Positions 17,704-27,108 of a stretch of DNA of 64,000 nt are shown here, piece by piece. The first letter of the stretch is position 1. Every line of letters starts with the position of its first letter. Where the stretch lies: assembly GCF_022832385.1 (NCBI RefSeq), contig NZ_JALHLE010000020.1, positions 1 through 64,000 of the forward strand, in the 5' to 3' direction. The translations under genes were made by a program, and so were the position numbers. The notes beneath the pieces were generated by a model. It saw only the letters and a program-made list of their open reading frames with translations. It did not search any database and was not told the DNA's origin. The stretch is from Novosphingobium album (ex Hu et al. 2023) (GTDB lineage Bacteria > Pseudomonadota > Alphaproteobacteria > Sphingomonadales > Sphingomonadaceae).

Positions 17704-18141
17704 TTATTTCAAAATGGCCTCGCGCACGAGCATGTCGCCCATGACGGTACGGATCGAACTGCGGGCCGCCTGTTCCTGGTTGGCCTTGCTCATCGAGCCC
17801 CAGATCTTCTTGCCCAGGGAATATTCGTCTGCGGTCGAGTGATCGAATGCGGCCATGTTGGCATATTGGGTGGCGAGGATGATATCCGGTTCGCCTTCGC
17901 GCGGATCAGAGACCAGCATGACCTTGTAGTCCATGATATAGCCGGCCTTCTTCATGGCTTCCTGCTGTTCCTTCCAGGGGCCGGCCAGCCAGGCCATGTA
18001 ATCGTCGAAGTGGCCATCGACTGTCTTGATATCCGCGAAGTCCCACACTGGCCCTTTGTCGAAAGTGGGGCCGTCGTTTTGTGCAAGCGCAGGCGCTGCA
18101 ATCAGGCTCAGCGCGAGAAATGCCAGTTTGCCATGTCGCAT
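17704..18141 (-). CDS. secreted protein of unknown function
   Basis: A 145-residue protein with a clear Sec signal peptide (KLAFLALSLIAAPALAQ, cleavage near residue 21). The mature part is rich in Trp and aromatic residues (KGPVWDFADIKTVDGHFDDYMAWLAG) and lacks Cys. I do not recognise the family; the overall pattern recalls small dimeric alpha/beta-barrel proteins of sphingomonads but this is only an impression. The ATG at 18141 is preceded by AAGGAGAAAGAG, a good ribosome binding site, and is favoured over an upstream start at 18228. Upstream lies the AT-rich pocket. Confidence 0.8.
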   Translation of the reverse strand: MRHGKLAFLALSLIAAPALAQNDGPTFDKGPVWDFADIKTVDGHFDDYMAWLAGPWKEQQEAMKKAGYIMDYKVMLVSDPREGEPDIILATQYANMAAFDHSTADEYSLGKKIWGSMSKANQEQAARSSIRTVMGDMLVREAILK

Positions 18142-18663
18142 TCTCTTTCTCCTTCTTGATGGAACGCAGTCAACGGCGCGTTCAAGCCGCTTCGAAGGGA
18201 GAGGGGTATTGTGATCTGGAAGTGGCATCGCACATCGATGGAAGGAGTTTAGGTGTCGGTTAAATATTGTTCAACGGGATTGTTGTTTACTAACTTTTGA
18301 CTTCTATCTTTAAGAAGTGCCATATTGAATGATATTGTTTAAATCATTCTGGTCAGGTCCTTTTGTAAGGAAGTAGGGGTGAAGTGATGTGGCGACAAGA
18401 CTGGACAGCGAGGCCGAATTGCCCCGAGCGTTCTTCATGGCAGCAATCGCCGCTTCCGTCTCAAAAGTCGCCGTTCCGCACACACCGGCACGGCCGCCAT
18501 TGCGCTAACGACAACTATGTCGGTCACAATCGCCATCGCGGCTCCGAACAGAAGAAGGGTCGGTTGGGAACCAGAATGCGATTTCGTGGTTAAGGCGGAC
18601 AAAGGTTAATGCCTTCCAGGCGCATGCAGAGATGGGATCGACCCATCCGGTAGGGTCAACAGT
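18142..18663. other. AT-rich intergenic pocket with inverted repeats
   Basis: About 520 bases between the leftward secreted-protein gene and the rightward HTH gene. The segment 18250-18360 is far richer in A+T than anything around it. It contains two inverted repeats: CTTCT/AGAAG (18301-18305 and 18313-18317, 7-base loop) and GAATGAT/ATCATTC (18327-18333 and 18343-18349, 9-base centre). A 69-codon frame at 18384-18593 has poor composition and is not called. A stress-sigma-like motif lies at 18567-18591. Confidence 0.5.
18567..18591 (+). promoter_or_regulatory. candidate EcfG (general stress sigma) promoter
   Basis: GGAAC at 18567-18571 is followed after 16 bases by GGTT at 18588-18591. Alphaproteobacterial EcfG promoters are GGAAC-N16/17-CGTT, so seven to eight of nine positions agree. 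It lies about 75 bases before the HTH gene start, on the same strand. Such motifs occur by chance, so confidence is low. Confidence 0.3.
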
Positions 18664-19062
18664 ATGGAAAAAAGAGAACTTTCGAACGGACGTCGAATTG
18701 GCGCGACGCTCAGCCTTGCCAGGCAAGGTGCAGAAATGACGATCGCCGACGTGGCTGCACTCACAAAAGTTTCGTCACGGTATCTCACCGCGATTGAACG
18801 CGATGAATTCGATCTCATGCCGAGCCGGGTGCATACCTTGGGTTTCACCAGAGCGTTCGCGAAAGCCGTGCATCTCGATGAGGGTGAAATAGTCGCGGCG
18901 CTGCAGGCAAAGTTTCGCGAGAGTGCCAGTGTGGAGCCTTCTCCGTTCTCGCAAAAAGCGAAATCGCGCTCGAAGCGGGATCGGCTTTTTGCAGCGGTGC
19001 GGGGTGCCTCGTCATTCCTGCCTCGCCCATTCAATGCGTCTGCCAAAAGAGGCAGGCACTGA
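18664..19062 (+). CDS. RodZ-type helix-turn-helix protein
   Basis: A 132-residue protein. Residues 10-80 match the XRE-like helix-turn-helix domain of the RodZ N-terminus (ATLSLARQGAEMTIADVAALTKVSSRYLTAIERDEF, then VHTLGFTRAFAKAVHLD). Unlike RodZ there is no transmembrane helix and no periplasmic domain; the C-terminal 45 residues are basic and Ser/Arg-rich. It could be a truncated relative of RodZ or a small DNA-binding regulator. It sits alone between the AT-rich pocket and the convergent cupin gene. A GC-rich inverted repeat with TTTT follows its stop. Confidence 0.75.
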   Translation: MEKRELSNGRRIGATLSLARQGAEMTIADVAALTKVSSRYLTAIERDEFDLMPSRVHTLGFTRAFAKAVHLDEGEIVAALQAKFRESASVEPSPFSQKAKSRSKRDRLFAAVRGASSFLPRPFNASAKRGRH

Positions 19063-19066
19063 ATTT

Positions 19067-19108
19067 GCGGGGCTTTGGACAGGACGAACGGTAGCCTGCC
19101 CCGCTTTT
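19067..19108 (+). terminator. possible terminator after the HTH gene
   Basis: GCGGGGC (19067-19073) pairs with GCCCCGC (19098-19104), followed by TTTT. The 24-base loop is long for an intrinsic terminator, but position and T run are right. Confidence 0.4.
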
Positions 19109-19135
19109 CTGACATTCAAACCGTCGGATCGGTCT

Positions 19136-19155
19136 GCCAAAAACGGGAGCCCGTT
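19136..19155 (-). terminator. possible terminator of the GNAT-cupin operon
   Basis: Reading leftward, AACGG-GCTC-CCGTT is a 5-bp stem with a 4-base loop that runs into a stretch of five T residues. It lies about 50 bases past the cupin stop codon. Confidence 0.4.
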
Positions 19156-19201
19156 ACGGGAGAAATTTTTCCACCCGGCCTTCAGGTAGGCCGCAGGTGG
19201 G

Positions 19202-20068
19202 TTAGCGTCCCGCGGTGAGTTTGCGCAGGATACGCCAGCCCGCAGCTTTGCCATGATTGCCTGCAGGCCAGCGTCCGGGCGCGGCAGGCTGGAGCCCGAA
19301 GCGGCGCAGCACGCCGTTAAAGGCGCGGGCATCGGCTTCGGCGAAGCTCCATTCGGAGCGCCATGTGATCGACAGCGAAACCGAGGGTTCTGGGCCGTTC
19401 CGGACGAAATGCGGCGCCATCACCGGCACGAACAGCGCTTCCCCTGCCATGATCGCGAATTCAGTGCCACCGGTGAGCAGCGCATCGTCCCACCGCAGTT
19501 CACGGCCGCCGCCGGTGTGATAGGTCTCATGCACCTCGTCGGGCGCGAAGCGCGCGTCGCCCGCCGGAAACTGGGTCATGACCTTGGACCCGCGCAGCTG
19601 GAGCAGGATGTTGTGCTCCGGGTCGAAGTGATAGGGTGTCACGCCGCCCGCCGAGGTGACGAAGACGAACGCCTGCGTTTTCAGCATCCTGCCGGTCCTG
19701 GCCTCGATCGCGGGGCGCAGTTCTTCGAGCAGATCGGCCAGCAGCGCGGCGTAGGCCGGGTTCTGTTCGATGTTCTTGATGGCGGCCCAGGATGCCGAGC
19801 TTTCGATGTTGCGGATCGTCTCGCCGATCGGGATGTCGGTCGGATCGGGCTTGCCGTCGATGCCCAGTGGCTGATCGCTGGCATTGTACTCGATCGAGGC
19901 TTCGGGAAGCGTCTCGGCCAATTGTGCCAGTGCTTCCAGTTCGAACAACGGATGCGCGCCAAGGGCATGTGCCAGCCTGTGCGGAACTTCGGGGTACTGC
20001 GCAGCGAACGTCGCGTGGCTCCCGGCGTCAAAAACCGTCCCCGGTGTTATCGTGGCAGTTGCATTCAT
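19202..20068 (-). CDS. JmjC/cupin-like Fe(II) oxygenase-type protein
   Basis: A 288-residue cytoplasmic protein of the cupin-like (cupin_8/JmjC-related) group. The iron-site pattern HxD is visible as YHFDPEH near residue 146, with a later His in VMAPHFVRNGPEPSVSLSI near 230, as in 2-oxoglutarate-dependent hydroxylases. The substrate is unknown. The ATG at 20068 overlaps the stop of the upstream GNAT gene (ATGA) and gives a normal N-terminus; the frame runs on upstream only as a shadow. The coupled acetyltransferase suggests both enzymes act on the same small molecule or peptide. Confidence 0.82.
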   Translation of the reverse strand: MNATATITPGTVFDAGSHATFAAQYPEVPHRLAHALGAHPLFELEALAQLAETLPEASIEYNASDQPLGIDGKPDPTDIPIGETIRNIESSASWAAIKNIEQNPAYAALLADLLEELRPAIEARTGRMLKTQAFVFVTSAGGVTPYHFDPEHNILLQLRGSKVMTQFPAGDARFAPDEVHETYHTGGGRELRWDDALLTGGTEFAIMAGEALFVPVMAPHFVRNGPEPSVSLSITWRSEWSFAEADARAFNGVLRRFGLQPAAPGRWPAGNHGKAAGWRILRKLTAGR

Positions 20069-21267
20069 GGCCTGTTCCCTGCGGACTGGCGCGCGGTTTC
20101 CCGGCGGACGATCTGGCGGAAGGCAGCGCGCCTCACGCGGCCGCCGATAGCGATGGATAGGCGCGAGACCTGCCGCCGCTCGCGCCAGATATGGTCGATC
20201 ATCGGGTGATCGGCCGAGGCGCAACTGTCGCGCCAGCCGACGCCGGGCTGTTCCGGACGGCAGAGATTTTCGCGTTGCAGGAGCACACCCGGTGAATACC
20301 GCGCATAGACCTCGTCGAATGCGGTCTTGTAGGAGAAGGCACCGGGCGGCGCGAGGAAAGTGGCCAGCATCGCGATCGGCCTGCCGTCCAGTGTAAGCGC
20401 TGCACGTTCGAGGCGGCCGCGCCGGGCAGCGCCGGGCAGGCTCTGGCGAAACAGGGCGGCCGTGCCCTTGTCGCAGGCCAGCGCTGATCCCGCACGGCCT
20501 TTCCATCCGGACTGCTCGAGTTTCAGGAAGTCCGCGCACCACTGGTCGATGTCCGCGATTCCTTCGGTGCGATGGAACCGCAATTCGCCGAGGTCAGACA
20601 GGCGATTGGCCTGCCGCCGCAGTTCCTTGCGCTTCTTTGTGGCTAGCGAGGCCTCCCAATAGGTCTCGGAGGCAAGATCCGATGCGAGCATGGCCCGTTC
20701 TTCGAAATGCACGGTCTCCGCATGCCGGCCGGTTTGCTCCAGTACCGTGTCCAGAGCTGCACGGAGCGGCCCGGGGCCCGTCAGCCCCTGCAGATGAAGG
20801 AACAACCCGGTGCCGACGTGGCCGTCCGCCCAGTCCAGTATCGCCTGCCAGAATACCGTCTCCGCGCCATGCCAAACCAGCGGAAGGCCGCAGAAGGCGT
20901 TGTCGTGGACCCAGCTTGAAATGTTGGGAATGGGCCAGCGATAATAGCGGCTTGCGCGCACTATGGGCAGTATGCCCGCCAGCTGGCCGTCCAGGTCCAA
21001 CCGCAGGATCATGACCTCATGCCCGGGGGAAAGGTGGCGCAGCGATGGCAGGAGGTACCAGCTCTCGAAAAACGGATTGGGCTCGCTGGCGTTCAGCGCG
21101 AGCGCATCCCATGCCTCGAGGTCCTGCTCGAGGCGGCGCCAGGGCACGCAGGCGAGCCTGCCGGATGATGCGGTGTGATGGCGGAACCCGGGTGTATCCG
21201 GAAGAACCGCAATCTGGTCCTGAATACCCACTGCTGCTTGCCTGAAATCGATGGTTGAAGCAGGCAA
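20065..21267 (-). CDS. CelD/FemAB-type GNAT acyltransferase
   Basis: A 400-residue protein with the double-GNAT look of the CelD/BcsL (Acetyltransf_6) group: an N-terminal half with LAGILPIVRASRYYRWPIPNISSW and a C-terminal half with WEASLATKKRKELRRQANRLSDLG and GRPIAMLATFLAPPGAFSYKTAFDEVYARYSPG. Members transfer acyl or aminoacyl groups, some in exopolysaccharide or lipid contexts. It precedes and overlaps the cupin gene. No polysaccharide genes are nearby, so the role is open. Start ATG at 21267. Confidence 0.8.
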   Translation of the reverse strand: MPASTIDFRQAAVGIQDQIAVLPDTPGFRHHTASSGRLACVPWRRLEQDLEAWDALALNASEPNPFFESWYLLPSLRHLSPGHEVMILRLDLDGQLAGILPIVRASRYYRWPIPNISSWVHDNAFCGLPLVWHGAETVFWQAILDWADGHVGTGLFLHLQGLTGPGPLRAALDTVLEQTGRHAETVHFEERAMLASDLASETYWEASLATKKRKELRRQANRLSDLGELRFHRTEGIADIDQWCADFLKLEQSGWKGRAGSALACDKGTAALFRQSLPGAARRGRLERAALTLDGRPIAMLATFLAPPGAFSYKTAFDEVYARYSPGVLLQRENLCRPEQPGVGWRDSCASADHPMIDHIWRERRQVSRLSIAIGGRVRRAAFRQIVRRETARQSAGNRP

Positions 21268-21359
21268 AGCGGCCTGTCGCGAACGGTGTAGCGAGCGGAC
21301 CTCAAGGAATGGTTATTGTCCCGCATTTTCGTTGCCAGCGTTATCGCGCACCCGGCAAC

Positions 21360-21393
21360 AAAAAAGGCCTCGCCGGACTATGCCGGCGAGGCC
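21360..21393 (-). terminator. strong intrinsic terminator of hppA
   Basis: Reading leftward from the hppA stop (21422), an 11-bp perfect GC-rich stem (GGCCTCGCCGG with CCGGCGAGGCC, 21393-21383 and 21376-21366) with a 6-base loop is followed by six T residues. This is a textbook Rho-independent terminator. Confidence 0.92.
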
Positions 21394-21421
21394 ATCAAAG
21401 GTTCAGCCGTCAGGGCTGTTA

Positions 21422-23515
21422 TCAACCAGCCGCCATGGCTGCGAGTAGCAGCAGCGCGACGATGTTGGTGATCTTGATCATCGGGTTCACGGCCGGACCC
21501 GCGGTGTCCTTGTAGGGATCGCCCACGGTGTCGCCGGTCACGGCCGCCTTGTGGGCGTCGGAGCCCTTGCCGCCGTGGTTGCCGTCTTCGATGTATTTCT
21601 TTGCATTGTCCCACGCGCCACCGCCCGAGGTCATCGAGAGCGCCACGAACAGTCCACCCACGATCACGCCGAGCAGCAGCGCTCCGAGCGCGGCAAAGCC
21701 GTTCTCGGAACCGGCCACCGCCGAGATCGCGAAATAGACCACGATCGGGGCCAGCACCGGCAGCAGCGAGGGCAGGATCATCTCCTTGATCGCCGCCTTG
21801 GTGACGAGGTCCACCGTGCGGGCATAATCCGGCTTGGATTCGTGGGTCATGATGCCGGGGTTGGACGCGAACTGCTCGCGCACGTCGACCACGACGTCAC
21901 CGGCAGCGCGGCCCACGGCGGTCATGCCCATGGAGCCGAACAGGTACGGCAGCAGCGCGCCGAGCAACAGTCCCACGATCACGTAGGGGTTCTCGAGGCT
22001 GAAGTTCACCGTCAGGTTCGGGAAGAACTCCCGCAGGTCGGTGGTATAGGCGGCGAACAGCACCAGCGCGGCAAGGCCCGCCGAACCGATGGCATAGCCC
22101 TTGGTCACGGCCTTGGTGGTGTTGCCCACGGCATCGAGCGCGTCGGTCTTCTCACGCACGCTGTCGTCTAGGCCTGCCATTTCGGCAATGCCGCCGGCAT
22201 TGTCGGTGACAGGACCATAGGCGTCGAGCGCGACGACCATGCCCGCCAGCGCCAGCATCGCGGTGGCTGCATAGGCAATGCCCAGCAGCCCGGCGAGCTG
22301 ATAAGCGATGACGATGCCCGCCACGATCACCAGCGTAGGCAGTGCGGTCGCTTCCATCGCGATGGCAAGGCCCTGGATCACGTTCGTACCGTGGCCGGTG
22401 ACCGAGGCCTTGGCGATTGACTTCACCGGGCGGAAATTGGTGCCGGTGTAGTACTCGGTGATCCAGATTATGAGGCCGGTGATGGCAAGGCCCAGCAGCG
22501 CGCAATAGAACAGGATGCGCCCGTTGAAGCTGTAGCTGCCGATCGCCGCTTCCATGTCGCCGAGCGTGTACTGCATGGCAAACCAGATCGCCGGAACCGA
22601 GAGCACGGCGGTGACGAGGAAGCCCTTGTACATGGCGCCCATGATGTTCTTGCCGCCACCGAGGCGGACGAAGTAGGTACCGATGATCGAGGTGACGATG
22701 CAGGCACCGCCGATCAGCAGCGGCGTGGCCATCATCGCCATCAGGTTGTCTGCACTCTTCAGAAGCAGCGCGGTGAGCACCATGGTGGCGCCCACGGTCA
22801 CGACGTAGGTCTCGAAAAGGTCGGCAGCCATGCCGGCGCAGTCGCCGACGTTGTCGCCAACGTTGTCCGCGATCACGGCAGGGTTGCGGGGGTCATCCTC
22901 GGGAATGCCGGCCTCGACCTTGCCGACGAGGTCAGCGCCGACGTCGGCGGCCTTGGTGAAGATGCCGCCGCCCAGACGCGCGAAGATCGAAATCAGCGAA
23001 GCGCCAAAGGCGAGCGCGGTCAGGGCTTCGACGACAGTGCGGTCATCACCGCCGACCGTATGCCCGCCCGGACCCGTGAGATACCAGTAGAACACCGCAA
23101 TCGCGAGCAGCGCGAGACCTGCCACCAGCATTCCGGTGATCGCGCCCGCGCGGAATGCGAGCGTGAGGCCCTGCTGCAGCCCGGTCTGTGCCGCTGCCGC
23201 CGTGCGCACGTTGGAGCGCACCGAGATGTTCATCCCGATGAAGCCCGCGACGCCCGAGAGAATTGCGCCGACGACAAAGCCCACTGCCGAAATCGTGCCG
23301 AGCGTCACCGCGATGATCACCGCGACAACCACGCCGACCACGGCAATGGTGGAATACTGGCGCTTCAGATAGGCTTGCGCGCCTTCCTGGATGGCTCCTG
23401 CGATTTCCTGCATCTTTGCGTTCCCGGCCGGAGAGCCGAGCACCTGGCGACTGGTGACGAAGCCATAGACGATGGCCAGCAGTCCCAGGATTATTGCGAT
23501 CGTGACTGGATTCAC
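21422..23515 (-). CDS. hppA: membrane-bound proton-translocating pyrophosphatase
   Basis: A 697-residue integral membrane enzyme with about 16 helices that couples pyrophosphate hydrolysis to ion pumping. The catalytic loops are present: [30 protein letters not shown] and the C-terminal [18 protein letters not shown]. The [10 protein letters not shown] segment carries Lys at the position that marks potassium-independent, proton-pumping enzymes (potassium-dependent ones have GNTTAA). Start is GTG at 23515 ([11 protein letters not shown]), preceded by AAGGGGG; the 25 residues upstream are not part of the family. Single-gene unit with its own terminator. Confidence 0.96.
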   Translation of the reverse strand: MNPVTIAIILGLLAIVYGFVTSRQVLGSPAGNAKMQEIAGAIQEGAQAYLKRQYSTIAVVGVVVAVIIAVTLGTISAVGFVVGAILSGVAGFIGMNISVRSNVRTAAAAQTGLQQGLTLAFRAGAITGMLVAGLALLAIAVFYWYLTGPGGHTVGGDDRTVVEALTALAFGASLISIFARLGGGIFTKAADVGADLVGKVEAGIPEDDPRNPAVIADNVGDNVGDCAGMAADLFETYVVTVGATMVLTALLLKSADNLMAMMATPLLIGGACIVTSIIGTYFVRLGGGKNIMGAMYKGFLVTAVLSVPAIWFAMQYTLGDMEAAIGSYSFNGRILFYCALLGLAITGLIIWITEYYTGTNFRPVKSIAKASVTGHGTNVIQGLAIAMEATALPTLVIVAGIVIAYQLAGLLGIAYAATAMLALAGMVVALDAYGPVTDNAGGIAEMAGLDDSVREKTDALDAVGNTTKAVTKGYAIGSAGLAALVLFAAYTTDLREFFPNLTVNFSLENPYVIVGLLLGALLPYLFGSMGMTAVGRAAGDVVVDVREQFASNPGIMTHESKPDYARTVDLVTKAAIKEMILPSLLPVLAPIVVYFAISAVAGSENGFAALGALLLGVIVGGLFVALSMTSGGGAWDNAKKYIEDGNHGGKGSDAHKAAVTGDTVGDPYKDTAGPAVNPMIKITNIVALLLLAAMAAG

Positions 23516-23666
23516 GTAACGCCCCCTTCCCAATATGTTTTCGCTATTTCGACGGGTTTTCCCGCTCGAAGGCGCAAGGGCTATAGACAAGCCGGGGGAC
23601 TGGCAAGCGGCTTATCGCGGGTTTTGCGTCGTCCTGTGGTCAGCCGGATCAAATGGATCCAGCCGG

Positions 23667-24617
23667 TCAGTGCCGGTAGCCCAGACGCTCCGGAAGGGAG
23701 ATGGGACGATCACCATGGAAAAGGGTTAGCCCGGCACCAGCCGATACGGTTCCGATAGCGGTTACCGGGCAATCGAGCGCAGCTGCGGTTTCACGGATTT
23801 GCATCGTGTGTTCGGGCGGCGCGGCGAGGAGGAGGCAATAGTCGTCACCTGCCGTCATCGCCTCGAGCCGTGCGTCGAGATCGTCACCGGCCGTTTTCCG
23901 GAACGCTGCGGATAAAGGGACAAGATCGGCAGCGATGCTGATCGCCACGGCGCTGGCATCGGCCATGCGCTGTCCGTCGATCAGCAGTCCGTCCGAGACG
24001 TCCATCATTGCCGAGACCCATGGGGCAAGTGCCGGACCGAGACGGGTGTCAGGTGAGGGGCGCCGGTAGCGCTCCGTCAGCCATTCGCCTGCTTCGGCTT
24101 CGGCGGCACGTCCGGTTAGCACCGCGAGGCCCAGCCCCGAGTCACCGATCGTACCGCTGACCCAGACCCGGTCGCCCGGCTGCGCGCCACTGCGCGAGGG
24201 CACGGCACTGCTGGTGCGTCCCAGCGCCGTCAGCGAAAAGCTGCGCGGTGCGCCTTCCGGCATTCGGACTGTATCACCACCGAGCAGTGGCAGGTTGAAG
24301 TGCGCACAGGCCTCCGCCAGCCCGTCGAGAAACGCACTGTCCCACTCGTCATCGCCCAGTGCGTGCGAATAGAGACACCCGAGCGGCTCTGCTCCCTTGG
24401 CCGAAATGTCCGAGGCATTCACTGCGACGAGCTTCCACGCTACCGAGGCTGGAGGATCGCCGGGCAGGAAATGCACGCTTTCAACCAGCGTATCGAGTGT
24501 CAGGACCAGCTTCTCGCCGCCAATCTCGATAACGGCAGCATCGTCCATCAGCCCGCGTGCGCCGGGGGAACGGGCGATGCCGCGCAGGGCCTCGATGAGG
24601 GCGAATTCGGTGGTCAC
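23667..24617 (-). CDS. thiL: thiamine-monophosphate kinase
   Basis: A 316-residue ATP-dependent kinase that converts thiamine monophosphate to the diphosphate cofactor. PurM-like fold signatures are LMDDAAVI (Asp pair), LTLDTLVESVHF, AVNASDISAKGAEPLGCL and the central MMDVSDGLLIDGQRMA motif. GTG start at 24617 is preceded by GGAAGGAAAG. It is the last gene of the hisG-hisD-nusB-thiL unit, 40 bases downstream of nusB, a common nusB-thiL pairing. Confidence 0.95.
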   Translation of the reverse strand: MTTEFALIEALRGIARSPGARGLMDDAAVIEIGGEKLVLTLDTLVESVHFLPGDPPASVAWKLVAVNASDISAKGAEPLGCLYSHALGDDEWDSAFLDGLAEACAHFNLPLLGGDTVRMPEGAPRSFSLTALGRTSSAVPSRSGAQPGDRVWVSGTIGDSGLGLAVLTGRAAEAEAGEWLTERYRRPSPDTRLGPALAPWVSAMMDVSDGLLIDGQRMADASAVAISIAADLVPLSAAFRKTAGDDLDARLEAMTAGDDYCLLLAAPPEHTMQIRETAAALDCPVTAIGTVSAGAGLTLFHGDRPISLPERLGYRH

Positions 24618-24656
24618 TGCGCTTTCCTTCCCGCATCGGCCGGGAAGGTCAATGCA

Positions 24657-25103
24657 TCAGGAACGAACTGCCTTTGCGACGGCATCCAGCACGCCGTTGA
24701 CGAACTTCGCCTCGCGCGGCTGGAAAAAGGCGTGGGCGACGTCGACGTATTCGCTGATTGCGGCGGCGGCGGGCACGTCGGCCCGGGCCATCAGTTCGTA
24801 CGTCCCGGCGCGCAGGATCTGCAGCATGGTCTTGTCGAGGCGCTTGAGCGACCAGCCTTCGGCCAGCTTGTTGCCGAGCAGATCGTCGATATCCTCGCGC
24901 CGCGCGATGGCGCCCTTCACGACATCGTCGAAGAAGGCCACTTCGGCCTTCAGGTACTGTTCGTCGTCGATCACAGCGCCAAGGCGGTGGCGATGGAACT
25001 CGTCGAGCAGGGTGGGCAGCGGGGTGCCTTCCATCTCGAACTGGTAGAGCGCCTGAACCGCACCGAGACGGGCTGCAGTGCGGGCTTTCTTGGAAATGGT
25101 CAT
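24657..25103 (-). CDS. nusB: transcription antitermination factor NusB
   Basis: A 148-residue all-helical protein that with NusE binds boxA RNA for rRNA antitermination. The N-terminal ARLGAVQALYQFEMEGTP and the C-terminal AAISEYVDVAHAFFQPREAKFVNGVLDAVAK are family hallmarks. It starts in an ATGA overlap with the end of hisD. The usual ribH neighbour is absent; instead nusB is attached to histidine genes. Confidence 0.96.
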   Translation of the reverse strand: MTISKKARTAARLGAVQALYQFEMEGTPLPTLLDEFHRHRLGAVIDDEQYLKAEVAFFDDVVKGAIARREDIDDLLGNKLAEGWSLKRLDKTMLQILRAGTYELMARADVPAAAAISEYVDVAHAFFQPREAKFVNGVLDAVAKAVRS

Positions 25104-26389
25104 TGGCCGAGCCTTACGGAAATGGAGCGCGCGTGCGCGGGAAGCCCTTCCGCATCGGCAAGGGCCACGGCGGCGGGGCCAATGGCCTCCAGCGCCGCAG
25201 AATCGAGCTGGATGAAGCTGGTGCGCTTCATGAAATCGAGAACCGAGAGCCCCGACGAGAACCGCGCACGGCGCCCGGTGGGCAGCACGTGGTTGGGTCC
25301 GGCGACATAGTCGCCGACGGCCTCTGGGGTCATCCGGCCGAGGAAGACGGACCCGGCATGGCGGATCTGCTTCATCAGCGCCTCGGGATCGTCGGTGGCG
25401 ATCTCGACGTGCTCGGCGGCCAGCGCATTGGCCAGCGCGGGAGCCTCGGCAAAGCTGGCAACGTCGATGATCACGCCGTTGGTTTCCCAGCTGGCGCGTG
25501 CCGTGGCCTGCGTGTGCAGGGCGGTCAGTTCGGTTTCCACGGCCTGCTCGACGGCATCGGCAAAGGCCGCATCGTCGGTGATCAGGATCGACTGCGAGGT
25601 CGGATCGTGCTCGGCCTGGCTAAGCAGGTCGGCCGCGATCTTGCGCGGTTCATTCTGTGCATCGGCGATCACGAGGATTTCGCTGGGGCCGGCCACCATG
25701 TCGATGCCAACGACGCCGTAGAGCTGGCGCTTGGCTTCGGCGACCCAGGCATTGCCCGGTCCGGTGATCACGTCGACCGGCGAAATACGCTCTGTACCAT
25801 AGGCGAGCGCGGCCACGGCATGGGCCCCGCCCACGCGCCAGACTTCATCGACACCGGCAAGATGGGCGGCGGCGAGGACCAGCGGGTTCACTTCGCCCTT
25901 GGGCGTCGGGGTGACTACGACGAGCCGCTCCACGCCCGCGACCTTGGCGGGAATGGCGTTCATCAGCATCGAGGAGGGATAGGCCGCGCGTCCACCCGGG
26001 ACATAGAGTCCGGCGGCGTCGACTGCCCGCCATGTCGCGCCGAGGCGGACACCAGCGGCATCCGTATAGTCACGATCTTCAGGTAGCTGGGCGGCGTGGT
26101 AGGCGCGGATGCGCTCCGCTGCGAGCTCCAGCGCGGACCGCAGCGTGGGATCGAGATCGCCGAACGCCTTGCGGCAGGTCTCCGCATCGACCTGCCAGCC
26201 GCTCTGGTCGAGATCGTGGCCGTCGAACTTGGCAGTCAGTTCACCGAGAGCCGCATCGCCGCGCTCGCGCACGTCCTGCAGGATGGCTGCGACGTCGGCA
26301 GCGACATCGACCGCGCTTTCGCGCCGGTCGGCGACGACGCGGGCGAAGGCCTCGGCAAAGCCGGGATCATTGGAGGACAGCCGCAACAT
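25100..26389 (-). CDS. hisD: histidinol dehydrogenase
   Basis: A 429-residue zinc- and NAD-dependent enzyme for the last two oxidations of histidine synthesis. Signatures: VPGGRAAYPSSMLMNAIPAKVAGV, DVITGPGNAWVAEAKRQLYG, VAGPSEILVIAD, and the catalytic/zinc region LLSQAEHDPTSQS (Glu-His) plus GPNHVLPTGRRARFSSGLS. Its ATG shares one base with the hisG stop (TAATG) and its stop overlaps nusB. Confidence 0.97.
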   Translation of the reverse strand: MLRLSSNDPGFAEAFARVVADRRESAVDVAADVAAILQDVRERGDAALGELTAKFDGHDLDQSGWQVDAETCRKAFGDLDPTLRSALELAAERIRAYHAAQLPEDRDYTDAAGVRLGATWRAVDAAGLYVPGGRAAYPSSMLMNAIPAKVAGVERLVVVTPTPKGEVNPLVLAAAHLAGVDEVWRVGGAHAVAALAYGTERISPVDVITGPGNAWVAEAKRQLYGVVGIDMVAGPSEILVIADAQNEPRKIAADLLSQAEHDPTSQSILITDDAAFADAVEQAVETELTALHTQATARASWETNGVIIDVASFAEAPALANALAAEHVEIATDDPEALMKQIRHAGSVFLGRMTPEAVGDYVAGPNHVLPTGRRARFSSGLSVLDFMKRTSFIQLDSAALEAIGPAAVALADAEGLPAHARSISVRLGQ

Positions 26390-27042
26390 TACGCGGCAGC
26401 CTTCTCGCTCACCAGCGCGCGGAACGCCTCGACCAGCGCGGCCACGCGCTCGTCGGTCTTGAGTGCGGCGCGGTTGACGATCAGCCGCGCGGAAATATCG
26501 AGGATGCGGCTCGTCTCGACCAGCCCGTTCTCCTTGAGCGTGCGTCCGGTGGAAACGAGATCGACGATCCGGCTCGACAGGCCCAGCGACGGCGCCAGTT
26601 CCATCGCGCCGTTGAGCTTCACCACCTCGGCCTGCACGCCCAGCTTCTCGAAGTGGCGGCGGGTGAGGTTCGGGTACTTGCTGGCAATGCGCAGGTGCGA
26701 GGGCAGGGGGCCGCCCACTTCGCCCACGGGCTCGGCCACCGACAAACGGCAGTGCCCGATGTCGAGATCGACCGGCGCGTAGAGGTCGGAATAGGCGAAC
26801 TCTTCGACCACGTCCGAACCGACGATGCCGACTTGCGCGGCGCCGTGCGCGACGAAGGTCGCGACATCGAAAGCGCGCACGCGGATCAGGCGCATGTCGC
26901 TGTTCTCACAGGCGAAAGACAGCGCGCGCGATTTCTTGTCGTGGAACTCAGCGTCGGGCACAACACCGGCGCGCGCCATCAGCGGCAACGCCTCGTCGAG
27001 GATACGCCCCTTGGGCACGGCAAATGTCAGCGGTTTCGGCAT
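26389..27042 (-). CDS. hisG: ATP phosphoribosyltransferase, short form
   Basis: A 217-residue catalytic subunit for the first step of histidine synthesis (ATP plus PRPP). The N-terminal [16 protein letters not shown], the central [19 protein letters not shown] segment and the PRPP-binding [15 protein letters not shown] motif are clear. It is the short form lacking the C-terminal regulatory domain, so it needs HisZ as partner; hisZ is not in this window. It heads the hisG-hisD-nusB-thiL operon. Confidence 0.96.
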   Translation of the reverse strand: MPKPLTFAVPKGRILDEALPLMARAGVVPDAEFHDKKSRALSFACENSDMRLIRVRAFDVATFVAHGAAQVGIVGSDVVEEFAYSDLYAPVDLDIGHCRLSVAEPVGEVGGPLPSHLRIASKYPNLTRRHFEKLGVQAEVVKLNGAMELAPSLGLSSRIVDLVSTGRTLKENGLVETSRILDISARLIVNRAALKTDERVAALVEAFRALVSEKAAA

Positions 27043-27108
27043 GGTGCGCGCATTTAGGGCGCAAGCGGCAAAAGGGCAACACGCGATGCCCGATGACAGT
27101 AACCGGGG

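Noticed and set aside
18384..18593. 69-codon ORF before the HTH gene
   Set aside because: Product is His/Arg/Ser-rich without a domain; the region shows regulatory-looking features and the frame has non-coding composition.
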